Part shown: one piece after another, positions 38,949 through 52,223 of the stretch
Layout: every line of letters starts with the position of its first letter
Numbering within the stretch: position 1 is the first letter of the stretch
Assembly: GCF_018777385.1 (NCBI RefSeq)
Contig: NZ_JAFJYB010000003.1
Span: forward strand, 679,875-743,874
DNA: 64,000 nt
DNA from: Candidatus Symbiopectobacterium endolongispinus
Lineage (GTDB): Bacteria > Pseudomonadota > Gammaproteobacteria > Enterobacterales > Enterobacteriaceae
Reading direction: 5' to 3'
Notes under the pieces: model-generated
The model's input: the letters and a program-made list of their open reading frames with translations, nothing else
Database searches by the model: none
What the model was told of the DNA's origin: nothing
Position numbers and translations under genes: made by a program

Positions 38949-39958
38949 TTATACGCCCAACTGATTAGGGCAGGATTCACCGTGGGCAAGTTGCTTGATG
39001 TTACTCAGGGTGGTTTGAGAAATGCTGAGCAATGCCTCTTCAGTCAAAAAGGCCTGATGACCGGTAAACAGTACGTTGTGACAAGAGGATAAACGACGGA
39101 ATACGTCGTCCTGAATCACGTCGTTGGATTTATCAACAAAGAACAGGTCGCGTTCGTTTTCATACACATCCATCCCGAGCGCGCCAATCTTTTGCTGTTT
39201 CAAGGCGTCAATGGTTGCCTGTGAGTCAATCAACCCCCCACGGCTGGTATTGACGATCATTACACCATCTTTCATTTGCGAAAAGGCGTCAGCATTCAAA
39301 AGGCGTCAGCATTCAATAGATGGTGATTCTCCGGGGTCAGCGGGCAGTACAGAGAAATGACATCAGACTGCGCATACAGCGTGTGCAAATCAACGTACTG
39401 CGCGCCCAACTCCAACGCTTGAGGATTCGGATAGGGATCGAAGGCCAGCAGCTTCATACCGAATCCTTTCAGGATACGCATGGTCTTGATGCCTATTTTC
39501 CCTGTGCCGATGATCCCTGCCGTGCGCTGATGCATATTGAATCCAATCAGGCCTTCAAGAGAAAAATTGGCATCGCGGGTACGCTGGTAGGCGCGATGAA
39601 TGCGGCGGTTGAGGCTGAGCATCAGCCCAACGGCATGCTCGGCAACGGCTTCTGGTGAATAGGCGGGCACACGCACCACGTTAATGCCTAACACTTTCGC
39701 CGCATACAGGTCCACATTATTAAACCCGGCGCAGCGCAGAGCGAGGGTTTTTACGCCTAACTGTGCCAGTTCGGTAAGTACCTCGCGGCCACCGTCATCG
39801 TTAACAAAAATACATACCGCCTGACTGCCCACCGCCGTTTTGGCCGTTTGCGCGCTTAACATAAAATCAAAAAATTCAAGCTCGTAACCAAACTGCTGGT
39901 TCGCTTTTTCCAAAAATTTACGGTCGTACTGCTTGGTGCTGTAAATAGCGATTTTCAT
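38949..39958 (-). pseudogene. ldhA: LdhA, fermentative D-lactate dehydrogenase, 17-bp tandem duplication
   Basis: Both halves are well conserved: MKIAIYSTKQYDRKFLEKAN, NAD-binding GIIGTGKIGIKTMRIL, NTSRGGLIDSQATIDALKQQ (active-site Arg), DVYENERDLFF, and TGHQAFLT with the catalytic His. Between them, after HHLLNADAF, a perfect 17-bp tandem duplication (39281-39314) shifts the frame by two. The truncated product lacks the active site. LdhA regenerates NAD+ by reducing pyruvate to D-lactate in fermentation. Confidence 0.93.
39281..39314. repeat. 17-bp perfect tandem duplication inside ldhA
   Basis: AAAAGGCGTCAGCATTC at 39281-39297 is repeated exactly at 39298-39314. It encodes the residues NADAF twice in different frames and is the only lesion seen in ldhA. 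Confidence 0.97.
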
Positions 39959-40077
39959 CACGCGTCTCTCCGCAAGAATACTTCCGCTACGTTAGCAAGA
40001 AAACCAGGGCGAGACAAACCACCGACAGTCATGTCGTGGCGGTTTGCTGAAAAAGAAAGCACATAAAAATCAGGTTA

Positions 40078-41634
40078 TTATTTGCGCACCGTGCTGAATA
40101 CAGAAACAGCGTCTGCCATGGTGGAAATCTGCTTTTCCAGACAGTCGATCGCGGAACTTGAGTGGGTGGCCAACAGCGTATTTTGGCGTGTTAGCTCGTC
40201 TAATGTTATTAACCGCATCAGTAATCTGATTGAGTCCAATGGACTGCTCCTGGGTTGCCAGACTGATCTGACCCACCAACTGTGTGGCCTGTTGTACCTG
40301 AGTAAGAATATTGCCCATCGAATCACTGGTGTGGTGCACCAGTTTGTCACTACGACTGATGTTATCGATGGTGGTGTCAATAATGCTCTCGATGTCTTTG
40401 GTAGTGGTCGCACTGCGCTGCTCCAGCGTGCGCACCTCGCCTGCTACCACGGCAAAGCTTCGCCCCTGATCGCCAGCATGTGCGGCTTCTACGGCGGCAT
40501 TGAGCGCCAGGATATTGGTTTGAAAGGCCAGATTGTCCAGCACGTTAATAATATCGTTAATCGCTTGGCTGGATTGCGTCATGGTGTTCATCGTGCTGGC
40601 AACTTGCTGCACCGCTTTTCCACCCACGTCAACGGCGCTGTTGGCATCCATGGCACATTGCGAAGCCATGTGAGAGGCGGTCGCGTTATTCTTGACGGTA
40701 GCGGTCAACTGTTCCATCGATGCTGCCGTATTTTGCAGGCTTTGCGCCGTATCCTCGCAACGCTGGCTTAATGTCAGGTTGTCATGGGCGATAGCACCGC
40801 AGGCGCTGCGGACTTCTCTCAGTTGTCCGTTCACGTCATCCACAAAGGTGCGAAAATTCATGCCTGATTAATTGACGGCACGCAGCAGCATGCCAACCTC
40901 ATCGACACGATTTAATTGAAAATGTTTATCTGCCTGACCCGAGGCGGAGTTAATAGCCTGAGAGAGAATCTTTTCTAACGGGGCGGCAATGTGTCTTACC
41001 AGAAACTCACTGGCAAGTAAGGTGGCAAAAAAGAATGACAACAAAAAGACGGTAAGCGGCGGCGTAATTGGGGTGGTAATGAATAAAGCGGCTAGTGTAA
41101 AAAGAAACAGTATTGAGAGATAGCTACGAATACGCCAGCGCAACGGTATAACTTTGCCGATGCTGAGAAACTTTAGCGGCCCGGTAAATATCAATATTCC
41201 CTGGTAAAGGGTTCGATGGGTGAGTTTACCTTCATTCATGTCCCGATACAGCGCGCTGGCCTGTTGAATGTCCTCTTGCCCGACAGGGGTACGCACGGAC
41301 ATAAATCCCGCTAATTCGCCATCTTTCATTAGCGGCGTAGAGCCGGTTTTAACCCAGTAATAATCACCGTTTTTGCGCCGGTTCTTTACTACCGCCGTCC
41401 AGAGTTTTCCGGCTTTCAGTGTGCGCCACATATCAGGAATGCCATGGGTGGCATATCCGGATGCCGCACAATATTATGCGGCTGTTGAAGAATTTCGTCG
41501 GAGCTGTAACCGCTGGCGGTAATAAAATCGGCATTCGCATAGGTAATATGTCCGGTCGGTGTTGTGACCGACATTAATTTGGCTTTTTCATCTAATGGAT
41601 ACTGAATGTCGCTTACAGGAAAGTTCTTTCGCAT
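40078..41634 (-). pseudogene. Aer-like PAS chemoreceptor, copy 1, two frameshifts and one ochre
   Basis: Start ATG 41634 (MRKNFPVSDIQYPLDEKAKL). PAS domain TYANADFITASGYSSDEILQ, HNIVRHPDMPPMAF; frameshift near 41435; DMWRTLKAGKLWTAVVKNRR. Then two short membrane segments, HAMP-like linker, TAA at 40868-40870 (AVN-stop-SG where copy 2 has AVNQSG), and the signalling hairpin [36 protein letters not shown]. One extra A near 40203 shifts the last 37 codons. Aer-type receptors sense redox or oxygen through FAD-bound PAS and signal to CheA. Confidence 0.9.
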
Positions 41635-41858
41635 TTGCCAATCCTTTTCGTTAATGCCAATACGACAGCGATAAGGGTTCGAATGATGACGACAATACAC
41701 ATAACCCCGCTCAGACTGGCCAGCAAATGCTGAAAACCGTGAGGAGGCTAATTACTTTTTTGTGATAATGATGATGCGAGACAAATAACAAAAAACGACC
41801 CTATTCATTATAGGTGACGTCCAGAATTTTGAAGGGTGCTACAACGTTTTCGTGTGAG

Positions 41859-41889
41859 AAAAAAAGCCGGATAGTGATCTTATCCGGCT
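41859..41889 (-). terminator. Terminator downstream of chemoreceptor copy 2
   Basis: AGCCGGATA (41865-41873) pairs with TATCCGGCT (41881-41889). On the minus strand it is followed by seven T (A7 at 41859-41865). Confidence 0.88.
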
Positions 41890-41902
41890 GCGAAACGATG
41901 GC

Positions 41903-43460
41903 TTAACGTGGGGTGCTGAAAACGGAAATGGCGCGGGTCATATCGGCGATTTGACGCTCCAATTGATCGGTAGCGCTGTGCGACTGGCTGGCTAATACGG
42001 TATTTTGATGGGTCAGTTCATCAATCTTGGTGGCCGCGCTATTGATCTGGTTCAGTCCGTGTGACTGCTCCTGCGTGGCCAGGCTGATCTCCTGCATCAA
42101 ATTGGTGACACGTTGCACCTGTTGCAGGATGTTCCCCATGGACGTATGAGTATGAGATACCTGGTGTTCTCCGGCGCGGATGGTGTTGAGGGTCTCATTG
42201 ATGATGGCGGCGATGTCACGCGCTGATGCGGCGCTCTTTTGCGCCAACGAACGTACTTCACTGGCTACCACGGCAAAACTTCGCCCCTGTTCTCCGGCAT
42301 GTGCCGCTTCCACGGCAGCGTTCAACGCCAGAATATTGGTCTGGAAGGCAAGATCATCGAGTACGCTAATAATATCGGTAATGCGCGCTCTGGACTGGGT
42401 GATCGCCGCCATGGTCGCAGACACCTGACCCACGGCCTCCTCGCCGCTGTTGACCGCTCAATTGACATCATGTGTGAAATGAGACGCTTGCAATGTGGCA
42501 TCCGCATTGCTTTTAATGGTTACGGTGAGTTGTTCTACGGACGCCGCGGTCTGTTGCAAATTGTCTTCGGTGTCTTCACAGCACTGCGACAGCGTATGAT
42601 TACCCTGCGCGATATCACGGCAGGCGGTATTCAACGCTTGCAGGTTGCTATTAACGTCGTCAACGAAGGTACGAAAGTTCAGGCCGGATTGGTTGACTGC
42701 ACGCATCAGCATGCCGATCTTATCCACGCGGTCCAGTTGTTCCATGGAGTCTGCCTGGCCGGCGGCGGCGCGCATGGCCTGCTGTAAAATGTGCGCGAGT
42801 GGCGCGGCTACCTGACGAACCAGTAATTTACAGCCCGCGATGGAACTGGCGGCAAGCAGCCCCAGCCATAAGGGCGCAGAGGGGGGCGCGTGCAGGGCCG
42901 CGCCCGCCAGGGATAGGGGCAACAGACTGCATAGCAGAAAGCAGATACGAATACGCCAGCGCAAGGGTAAGGTTTTTGTCAGTTTAACCATCCCCACAGG
43001 CCGCGATAGACTAACAGACCTTGAAAAAAGGTTTGGCGTGTCAGTTTACCGCGGTTGACCCGGTCATACAGGGCTTCAGCCTGGGCAATTTCCTCGTGGG
43101 TGGCGGCGATCCGTACAGACATGTACCACGTAAGCCGATCGCCCTTTTTAGCGGTGTTGTGCTGGATTTTACCCAGTAGAATTCGCCATTTTTGCGGCGG
43201 TTTTTGACGATGCCAGTCCAGATGTTGCCCTTCTTTAGGGTGTTCCACATATCCGCGAACGCGGATGGCGGCATATCCGGGTGTCGGATAATATTATGAG
43301 GCTCCCCCATCAATTCCTCGGCATGGTAGCCGCTTACCTGAATAAAGTCTTTGTTGGCGTAGGTGTAGGTAATAAAGCTACCAGGCGTGGTCACAGACAT
43401 AAGCCGTGTTTCAGCGTCCAATGAATAGCGCTGCGAGAGGATGGGAAGATTTTTGCGCAT
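41903..43460 (-). pseudogene. Aer-like PAS chemoreceptor, copy 2, two frameshifts and one opal
   Basis: Start ATG 43460 (MRKNLPILSQRYSLDAETRL). PAS segment YANKDFIQVSGYHAEELMGE, HNIIRHPDMPPSAFADMWNT. A shift at a five-A run near 43152 (six expected), continuing TWYMSVRIAATHEEIAQAEA; another near 42990; then membrane and HAMP parts with RAVNQSGLNFRTFVDDVN. TGA at 42458-42460 (Arg CGA likely) precedes the signalling tip [20 protein letters not shown] and the end ISVFSTPR. Tandem paralogue of copy 1; each was damaged independently. Confidence 0.9.
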
Positions 43461-43736
43461 GACGTAGTCCTTTAAATACAAATTCCGAGTACAGCGTGGT
43501 TAACACAAGAAACGCATTACCTAACCTGAATGCCGTAACCCGTGGCCGTGGCACTTTTATGCTTATCAATGTGCCTTAAGACTGCGATGATTTTGGTGCT
43601 AAAGCATTGTAGCTTTTACGCGTAAGTAAACATTTTATCACTAATCTGTAAGTAATATGTGCGCTGAATGGTGCAAAGCGTGACTGAATAGGTTAAGGAA
43701 TGTTAATAATAAAGACGTGTACATACTTATGGACAG

Positions 43737-44811
<1,075 letters not shown>

Positions 44812-45026
44812 TCATTGCCCCCGGATGACTAGCATCTTATGTAGTGTACCAACAGGTTGAAAGTGCAATATTTCGAGGGCATTGTTCGATTTTATCGAAC
44901 AAGAGAAAAAAGGCACGGTGATAACACCCGCGCCGGCATGTGATAACATGCCCGCCGAATGATAAAACGCAGGCACAGAGGCAGCCTGCGTAGCGCTTGC
45001 GCGATATACGTTTGAGGAACAGGATT

Positions 45027-48000
45027 GTGACATCGCCCCTTACACCATTGTCATCTCAGTTGGATGAGCTCATGTTGCGCGACAGGTTGCGCCTCCAACG
45101 CCGTTTACAGGGGGCGGCGAAAGTGCGTAACCCACAGGCGCAAGCCGCTATTGCGCAGGAACTCAGTGTAGAGATCGCTGCGGCGCAAACGCGCGTTGCG
45201 CGGCGTCGGGCCAGTTGTCCGGCCATCAACTACCCGCCCGAGCTGCCGGTAAGTCAGAAGCGTGACGAGATTTTGCGCGCGGTGCGCGATAATCAGGTGG
45301 TGATCGTTGTCGGTGAAACCGGCTCAGGCAAAACCACCCAGTTGCCGAAGATCTGCCTGGAATTGGGGCACGGTGTCAGAGGCATGATTGGTCATACCCA
45401 GCCGCGTCGTCTGGCTGCACGTGCCGTGGCCGATTGCATTGCGGCCGAATTGGACACACCGCTGGGCGGCTGCGTCGGTTATAAAGTGCGTTTTAACGAT
45501 CAGGTGGGGGAAACTTCACTGGTGAAGCTGATGACCGACGGTATCTTGCTGGCGGAGATTCAGCAAGATCGGTTATTGATGCAGTATTACACCATCATTA
45601 TCGATGAGGCACATGAACGTAGCCTGAATATCGATTTCATATTGGACTACTTGCGCCAACTGTTGCCAAAACGCCCCGACCTTAATGTCATTATCACGTC
45701 AGCAACCATTGATCCTGAGCGCTTTTCGCGCCATTTCGGCAATGCCACGATCGTGGAAGTGTCAGGGCGTACCTACCCGGTGGAAGTACGCTATCGTCCG
45801 GTGGTTGAAGAGGCTGATGACAGCGATCGCGATCAATTACAGGCGATTTTCGATGCCGTTGATGAGCTGAGCCGCGAAGGGCCGGGGGATATTCTGGTGT
45901 TTATGAGCGGCGAGCGGGAGATTCGAGATACCGCCGATGCGCTCAACAAGTTGGACTTGCCGCACACTGAGGTGGTGCCGCTTTATGCGCGCTTATCCAA
46001 TCAGGAACAGAACCGTGTTTTCCAATCCCACGCCGGGCGGCGTATTGTGCTGGCTACCAACGTGGCGGAAACCTCACTCACGGTGCCCGGTATTCGTTAT
46101 GTGATTGACCCTGGTACGGCGCGCATCAGTCGCTACAGCTACCGCACCAAGGTTCAGCGCTTGCCGATCGAAGCCATTTCGCAGGCGTCTGCCAATCAGC
46201 GTAAAGGGCGCTGTGGCCGCGTGGCTGCCGGGGTTTGTATTCTGCTCTATTCGGAACCCGATTTCTTGTCGCGTCCTGAATTTACCGACCCGGAAATCTT
46301 GCGCACCAATCTGGCTTCGGTCATTTTGCAGATGACATCTCTTGGGTTGGGCGATATCGCCGCGTTTCCGTTTGTGGAAGCGCCGGATAACCGTAACATT
46401 CAGGACGGTGTGCGTCTGCTGGAAGAGTTGGGAGCGATCACTACCGCTGAGAACGGTCACTACCGCTTGACGACGTCAGGACGGCAGTTGGCCCAGTTGC
46501 CTATCGATCCACGCCTGGCTCGCATGGTGCTGGAGGCGAGTAAAACCCGCTGCGTGCGTGAAGTGATGGTTATAACCGCCGCGTTGTCGATTCAGGATCC
46601 GCGTGAACGCCCACTGGACAAAAAGCAGGCGTCCGATGAAAAACATCGGCGCTTTGTCGATAAATCCTCCGATTTCCTCACGTTGGTCAACCTGTGGAAC
46701 TACCTGCGTGAGCAGCAGCAGGCACTCTCCTCCAGCCAGTTCCGTAAACAGTGCCGCAGTGACTACTTGAGCTACCTGCGCGTGCGCGAGTGGCAGGATA
46801 TTTATACCCAACTGCGCCAGGTGGTGAAGACCCTGGGTATACCGGTTAACAGCGAACCGGCTGACTATCTCAGCGTTCACTGCGCCATGTTGACCGGCAT
46901 GCTTTCCCATATCGGTCAGAAAGATGTAGAAAAGCAGGAGTTTACCGGTGCGCGCAATGCACGCTTTGCGCTGTTCCCCGATTCTGCGCTGTTTAAAAAA
47001 CCGCCTAAATGGGTAATGGTAGCGGAACTGGTGGAAACCAGTCGCTTGTGGGGACGCATGGCGGCCAGACTTGAACCGGAGTGGATTGAACCGGTTGCAC
47101 AGCACCTGATTAAGCGTAGCTACAGCGAGCCGCACTGGGAAAAAGCGCAGGGCGTAGTGATGGCGTTGGAGAAAGTCACGCTGTATGGCTTGCCGATTGT
47201 GGCCGCGCGTAAGGTTAACTACAGCCAGATTGATCCAGTACTGGGGCGTGAACTGTTTATCCGTCATGCGCTGGTGGAATGGGATTGGCAAACGCGGCAC
47301 GCGTTCTTCCGCTCCAACCTCAAACTGCTGGCGGAAGTGGAAGATCTCGAGCACAAATCGCGACGTCGCGACATTCTGGTCGATGACGACACGCTGTTTG
47401 CGTTTTACGATCAGCGTATCCCGCACGAGGTTATCTCAGCCCGTCACTTTGATAACTGGTGGAGAGCCGCCAGCCGCGCAGACACAGACCTGCTCAACTT
47501 CGAAAAGAGCATGTTAATCAAAGATGGTGCGGAAAAGGTCAGTGCCTTGAACTACCCCAATTTCTGGCATAAGGGGGCGATTAAACTGCGTTTATCCTAT
47601 CAGTTTGAGCCCGGTGCCGATGCGGATGGGGTCACGGTGCATATTCCGCTGCCGATTCTCAATCAGGTGCGTGAGGACGGGTTTGAATGGTAAATTCCCG
47701 GTCTGCGTGAAGACCTGATCATTACCTTGATCAAGTCCTTGCCCAAACCGTTACGACGCAATTTTGTGCCTGCACCTAACTATGCACAAGCATTTCTCGG
47801 GCGTGCCACGCCGTTGGAACGGGGACTGCTGGAATCGCTGGAGCGTGAACTGCGCTTGATGACTGGTGTGACCGTACCGCGTGAAGAGTGGCAATGGGAA
47901 CAGGTGCCCGATCATCTGAAAATGACGTTTCGCGTAATCGATGAAAAAAATCATACGTTACGCGAAGGCAAAGATCTGGCGGCGCTGAAAACCCAGCTTA

Positions 48001-48914
48001 AAGAGAAAGTGCAGCAGACCTTATCTGCCGTTGCCGATGATGGGCTGGAGCAACAGGGACTGCATATTTGGAGCTTTGGCACCCTGCCGGAACGCTATGA
48101 GCAGAAGCGCGGCGGTTACTCGGTGAAGGCTTACCCTGCACTGGTGGATGAGAAAGAGAGCGTCGCAATCCGGGTATTTGATACGCCGGAACAGCAGCAG
48201 CACGCGATGCGCCACGGCCTGCGTCGTTTGCTTTTGCTTAATATCCCGTCCCCCATCAAATATCTGCATGAAAAGCTGCCGAATAAAGCCAAGTTGGGGC
48301 TCTATTTCAACCCCTATGGAAAAGTGCTGGATCTGATCGATGATTGCATCGCCTGCGGCGTTGATAAACTGGTGGCACAAGCAGGGGGCGTGGTATGGGA
48401 GGAAGCCGCGTTCCAGCAATTGCATGAAAAGGTGCGCGCGGATCTGAACGAAACCGTTGTTGATATCGCCAAGCAGGTGGAGCAGATCCTGACCACTGTT
48501 TTCGCTATAAATAAACGTCTGAAGGGCCGTGTCGATATGGCGCTGGCGTTGGCGTTAAGCGATATCAAAGCACAACTGAGTGGCTTGGTTTATCGCGGCT
48601 TTGTCACCGATGTCGGCTGGCAGCGACTGCCCGATGTGTTGCGCTATTTGCAGGCGATTGAGCGCCGGCTGGAGAAATTGGCACAGGATGTTCACCGCGA
48701 CAGGGCGCAGATGCTGAAGGTGGAGCAGGTGCAGCAAGCCTGGCAGCAGTGGTGGCATAAGGTGCCTGAAGCGCAGCTCGATGATGACAATGTGAAAAAT
48801 ATTCGCTGGATGATTGAAGAGCTACGCGTCAGCTATTTTGCCCAGCAGCTGGGCACACCCTATACCATTTCGGATAAACTGGTACTGCAAGCCATGGAGC
48901 AGGTTGTGCTGTAA
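45027..48914 (+). pseudogene. hrpA: HrpA, DEAH-box RNA helicase, single ochre
   Basis: GTG start 45027 after AGGA. DEAH motifs in order: Walker A GETGSGKTTQLPK, IIDEAHERSLNIDF, SATIDPERFSRHF, FMSGEREIRDTADAL, ATNVAETSLTVPGI, QRKGRCGRVAAG. TAA at 47691-47693 replaces CAA after REDGFEW; the same frame continues IPGLREDLIITLIKSLPKPL to 48914, about 1295 codons in all. The truncated 889-residue product keeps the whole helicase core, helical bundle and OB fold but lacks the 400-residue C-terminal region. HrpA rescues stalled ribosomes and processes fimbrial mRNA in E. coli. Partial activity is possible. Confidence 0.93.
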
Positions 48915-48943
48915 GCGTCGGCGGCGTATTGTGAAGCAAAAAT

Positions 48944-48977
48944 GCGGGCGGAGAGGAAACGGTTCGCCTGCTTTTTT
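48944..48977 (+). terminator. Terminator downstream of hrpA
   Basis: GCGGGCG (48944-48950) pairs with CGCCTGC (48965-48971, one G-T pair), followed by six T. 30 bases after the hrpA stop. Confidence 0.8.
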
Positions 48978-49087
48978 ATGTCCGCTGTTTTAGCAAAGAG
49001 GGGCGTTGTGTAAGTGATACGCAGTGGTAAACACGACGTGGTACTGGGAGAAAGGGGATCGTCGGTAGGTGATATAGCGACGTAGGA

Positions 49088-50882
49088 TTACGATTTTATG
49101 CTGGCATCGTGTAACTCTAACCACTGTGCAAAATTGTCGGCCACCAACGGGCGTGAGAAATAATAGCCCTGGCCATGATCGCAATTGTACTGCCCTAATA
49201 TAGTCGAGCGTTTCCTCATCTTCAATCCCTTCTGCCAGCACCAGATAATTCAATTTATGCAGCATCTCAATGGTGTGCTGCACGATAATGCGGCTGCTCT
49301 TATCCGTCTTCATATCCTTGATCAGCGACTTATCGAGTTTGATCACGTGGGCTGGCGTGTTTTTCAGGTAGTTAAGGTTGCTGTAACCGGTTCCAAAGTC
49401 ATCCAGGGAGATCATGAAGCCCTGGTCTTTCAGTTTTTTAATGGTGGAGAGTGCAGCGGAGTTTTTAACTATTTTTTGCGTTTCAAGGCATTCAAATTCA
49501 ATATCGTGGATGCTGAGTTCATTGGTTCGTAGGATGCGTTGTAAACGTTCAATCAAATCTTCTTCGGCGAAGTTGGTAACGGTGACGTTAACCGAGACGG
49601 AAATATTAATGCCAGATTGTCGCCATTTTCTGACTTGCCGTGCCGCCTGCTTAATAACCCACTCCGTTAGTGGACGCATCAAGGTGGTATCTTCGGCCAG
49701 TGGAATAAATTGGTCCGGGTAGATTTCACCGAATTCGGGGTGTCGCCAGCGAATCAACGCTTCGGCACCGATCACGCGCCGCGTTTTGATATGTAATTTC
49801 GGCTGGTACACCAGATACAGCCCCGGATGGCAGTGTTGCAAGGTATCCGATAAATCGTTAAGCAGCGTGAAAGCACGCTTTTGATACTCATCACTATCCT
49901 TGTGATAGGCCATCAGGCGTGTATTTTTCTTAAGCGCATCTTGTAGCGCACCCAACGCCTCACGCAGAATACGTTGCGGGTCATCAATCGGGATCTGAAA
50001 TTCGGTATAGCCGATAAAAATTTCCAGTTTCAACGGGATATGGCTGGTGATGCTCTGCTGAATTCGGTCAGCGCACGACATCAGCGTACTCAGTACCTGC
50101 TCTTGCTGATCTTTTTTGACCAGCAGTGCAAACCGACCCGCAGAAATGCTGTAGATGCTGGCTTGTCGGCTGATGTTCAGCCGTAGGAACAGGCCGATAT
50201 CTTTGAGTACACTTTCTACGGTTGGCATCCCTAGAGAGCGCGCCATTTCATAGATATAGGTAAGATCGATGCTATCGAGCAGGATGAGAACGAAATCTTC
50301 GAAAATATCCGTGGACTGGCTGATGTCTTCGATAAGGCGCTGGCGATTGGGCAACAGGGTCACGGCATCGATCAGGCCAATAGCGTTGCGGTATTCGATT
50401 AGCGCCATGGTAATGGATGCCAGCGTTTTTAAATCACGGCGCTGCATTTTTGAAAACGAACGCGCAACATAGTCGACAACGCTCAGGGTGCCGATGGCAT
50501 AACCGGCTTTGGTAATCAGTGGGATACCCGCATAAAACCGGATATGAGGCTCACCGCTGACATATGGGCTGTTCTTAAAGCGCTCATCCTGCGATGCGTC
50601 ATTGCAGACCAACAGTTCGTTAGTTTGCATGGTGTACTGATCGAGTGTGCCGACTTTGCGCATCTCGCTGAGCACGAAATTGTGTTTGGCTTTGATATGC
50701 AATGAATGGGTATCACTGACGGTGATCAGCGCGCTGGGCATATTCAATATCTTGCTGGTCAACGAAGTGATTTGGCTAAGTACATTATCTTGAGATGTAT
50801 CCAGGTGAAACAATAACCTATCGAGCGCATGCATCCGCTGCTCCTCATCATGATTCAACTGTCTTAGCATTGATGACTCCAT
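49088..50882 (-). pseudogene. GAF-GGDEF-EAL protein, c-di-GMP phosphodiesterase, C-terminal frameshift
   Basis: Domains: GAF (about residues 25-165), degenerate GGDEF (the signature reads SAGRF, so no cyclase activity is expected), EAL (about 350-600) with GAEALIRWRHPEFG, EFECLETQ, MISLDDFGTGYSNLNYLKN, VIKLDKSLI and LAEGIEDEET. An extra A near 49196 shifts the frame after LDYI. The native end GQYNCDHGQGYYFSRPLVAD, NFAQWLELHDASIKS lies in the next frame to 49088. As read, a 630-residue product would carry a wrong 48-residue tail replacing the last EAL helices. Role: lowering c-di-GMP, probably motility or biofilm control. Confidence 0.85.
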
Positions 50883-51114
50883 TTATTTTATGCGCTATAA
50901 GAACACCTCATCTTAGCCTATTCAATAGGGGACAAACCTGTCATTAGGCACCGCTATTCATGATATTTCACAGGATAAAAAACCGGAGAAGTACCGCGTT
51001 TGCATTATCTGATGAAAACGAGAAGGGCATAGTAAAGCGATTTTACATGAAACCGATCGCCTGGCTAGCGCTTGTATGCGCAGCGTTTAGCTTTACGCCG
51101 CGTTTGGCGATAAA

Positions 51115-51951
51115 TTATTCTGAAACAGCAGTGTTTTTCATCACATGACGTGCCAACGCCTTCAATTGCCGCTGAATGGCGGTGATGGCAACCGCATGAT
51201 TGTCAGCGCGATCGCGTTCGCTGGCATCTGGCGCAGGGCTTTGAATACCGATCAATTGCCAGCCTTGTAGTGTTTTCAGCATCAGTGGAGAACCGCTGTC
51301 GCCGGGTAAGGTGTCGCACTGGTGAGATAAAATCGCGGACGCGGCCCAACCGGTAATGACACAATCCTGATGGCGATAGAGCGCTTCCTGATGGTCTTCA
51401 GGATAGCCTGCCTGCGTGACCTTTGCTTGTTGTTGCGCCAGCGCGGCCTTCAGTTCTGACTGCGTGCCATTCCAGGTGGTTAATGGCGTGATGCCCGCAG
51501 GCGTATCCCGCAGCCAAATCAGGGCATAATCCAGCGGTGCGGCGGCGTGAGAGACAATCCACCCTTCGCCGTCGGGCTGCAATTTTTTGCGTAGCGCGCT
51601 ATTGTTCACTGCTTCGATGGCGTGTGTTTCATACTTTCATTCGCCATTGACCGCAATAAAGCGCAGAGCAATCGGCTTATCAGGTTTTCCTGACGGCGGA
51701 GTCAAGACGCAGTGACCTGCGGTTAATGCCAGATGCGGAGCAATCAGCGTGGCGGTACACAGGTTGCCGCTGGCGGTTTCCAGTTGACCAATGGCCTGCC
51801 AGGGCCAAGCGTTGGGTGTCGGCACCGGATCGCGGTCGTCATGATTGAAGAAAAGGGTTTTCTGACGTTCCGCTTCCGAGGGGGATTGTTCAGCTCAGCT
51901 CTCGGCTGCGGTTAACGCTATCAAACAGAACAACCAAGCCAGTTTACGCAT
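51115..51951 (-). pseudogene. ydgD: YdgD, trypsin-like serine protease homologue, two opal stops
   Basis: Leader MRKLAWLFCLIALTAAES then TGA (51895-51897), [28 protein letters not shown], the His of the triad in ALTAGHC. TGA at 51637-51639 replaces Trp (E. coli TWRYEIHGIE, here stop-KYETHAIE). The Asp-region LDYALIWLRD and the nucleophile motif CDTLPGDSGSPLML follow. Otherwise full length (278 codons). The neighbour order ydgD-ydgU-asr is the E. coli one. Confidence 0.9.
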
Positions 51952-52062
51952 AAATAGGATTATCTTGCGGAAAAGCGATATCTTTTTACGTTGCCCACTA
52001 ACTATAGTCAGGTTTGCCAGCATGGTGGGTTCAGGTGCTATCTGGAATCGATTTTGTGTTCG

Positions 52063-52146
52063 TCATAAAAAGAACAGCAGCGTGATAAACCCGCACACCA
52101 GCACCAACGTAAACGCAATTTCAAATGAGTAGCGATGGAACATCAT
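52063..52146 (-). CDS. ydgU: YdgU, small inner-membrane protein, 27 residues
   Basis: MMFHRYSFEIAFTLVLVCGF ITLLFFL in one short frame after GGGGTGCCTG. It resembles E. coli YdgU (27 residues: Arg-Tyr-x-Phe-Glu then one hydrophobic helix) and has the same location between asr and ydgD. YdgU is an acid-associated small membrane protein of unknown function. The conserved RY-FE start and synteny support it. Confidence 0.7.
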   Translation of the reverse strand: MMFHRYSFEIAFTLVLVCGFITLLFFL

Positions 52147-52223
52147 CAGGCACCCCATTAATATACCGTGTGCGTCCGGGCATACGGCGGCTACCGGGAG
52201 GGGAGCGGCTGGAATGCCTGTTA

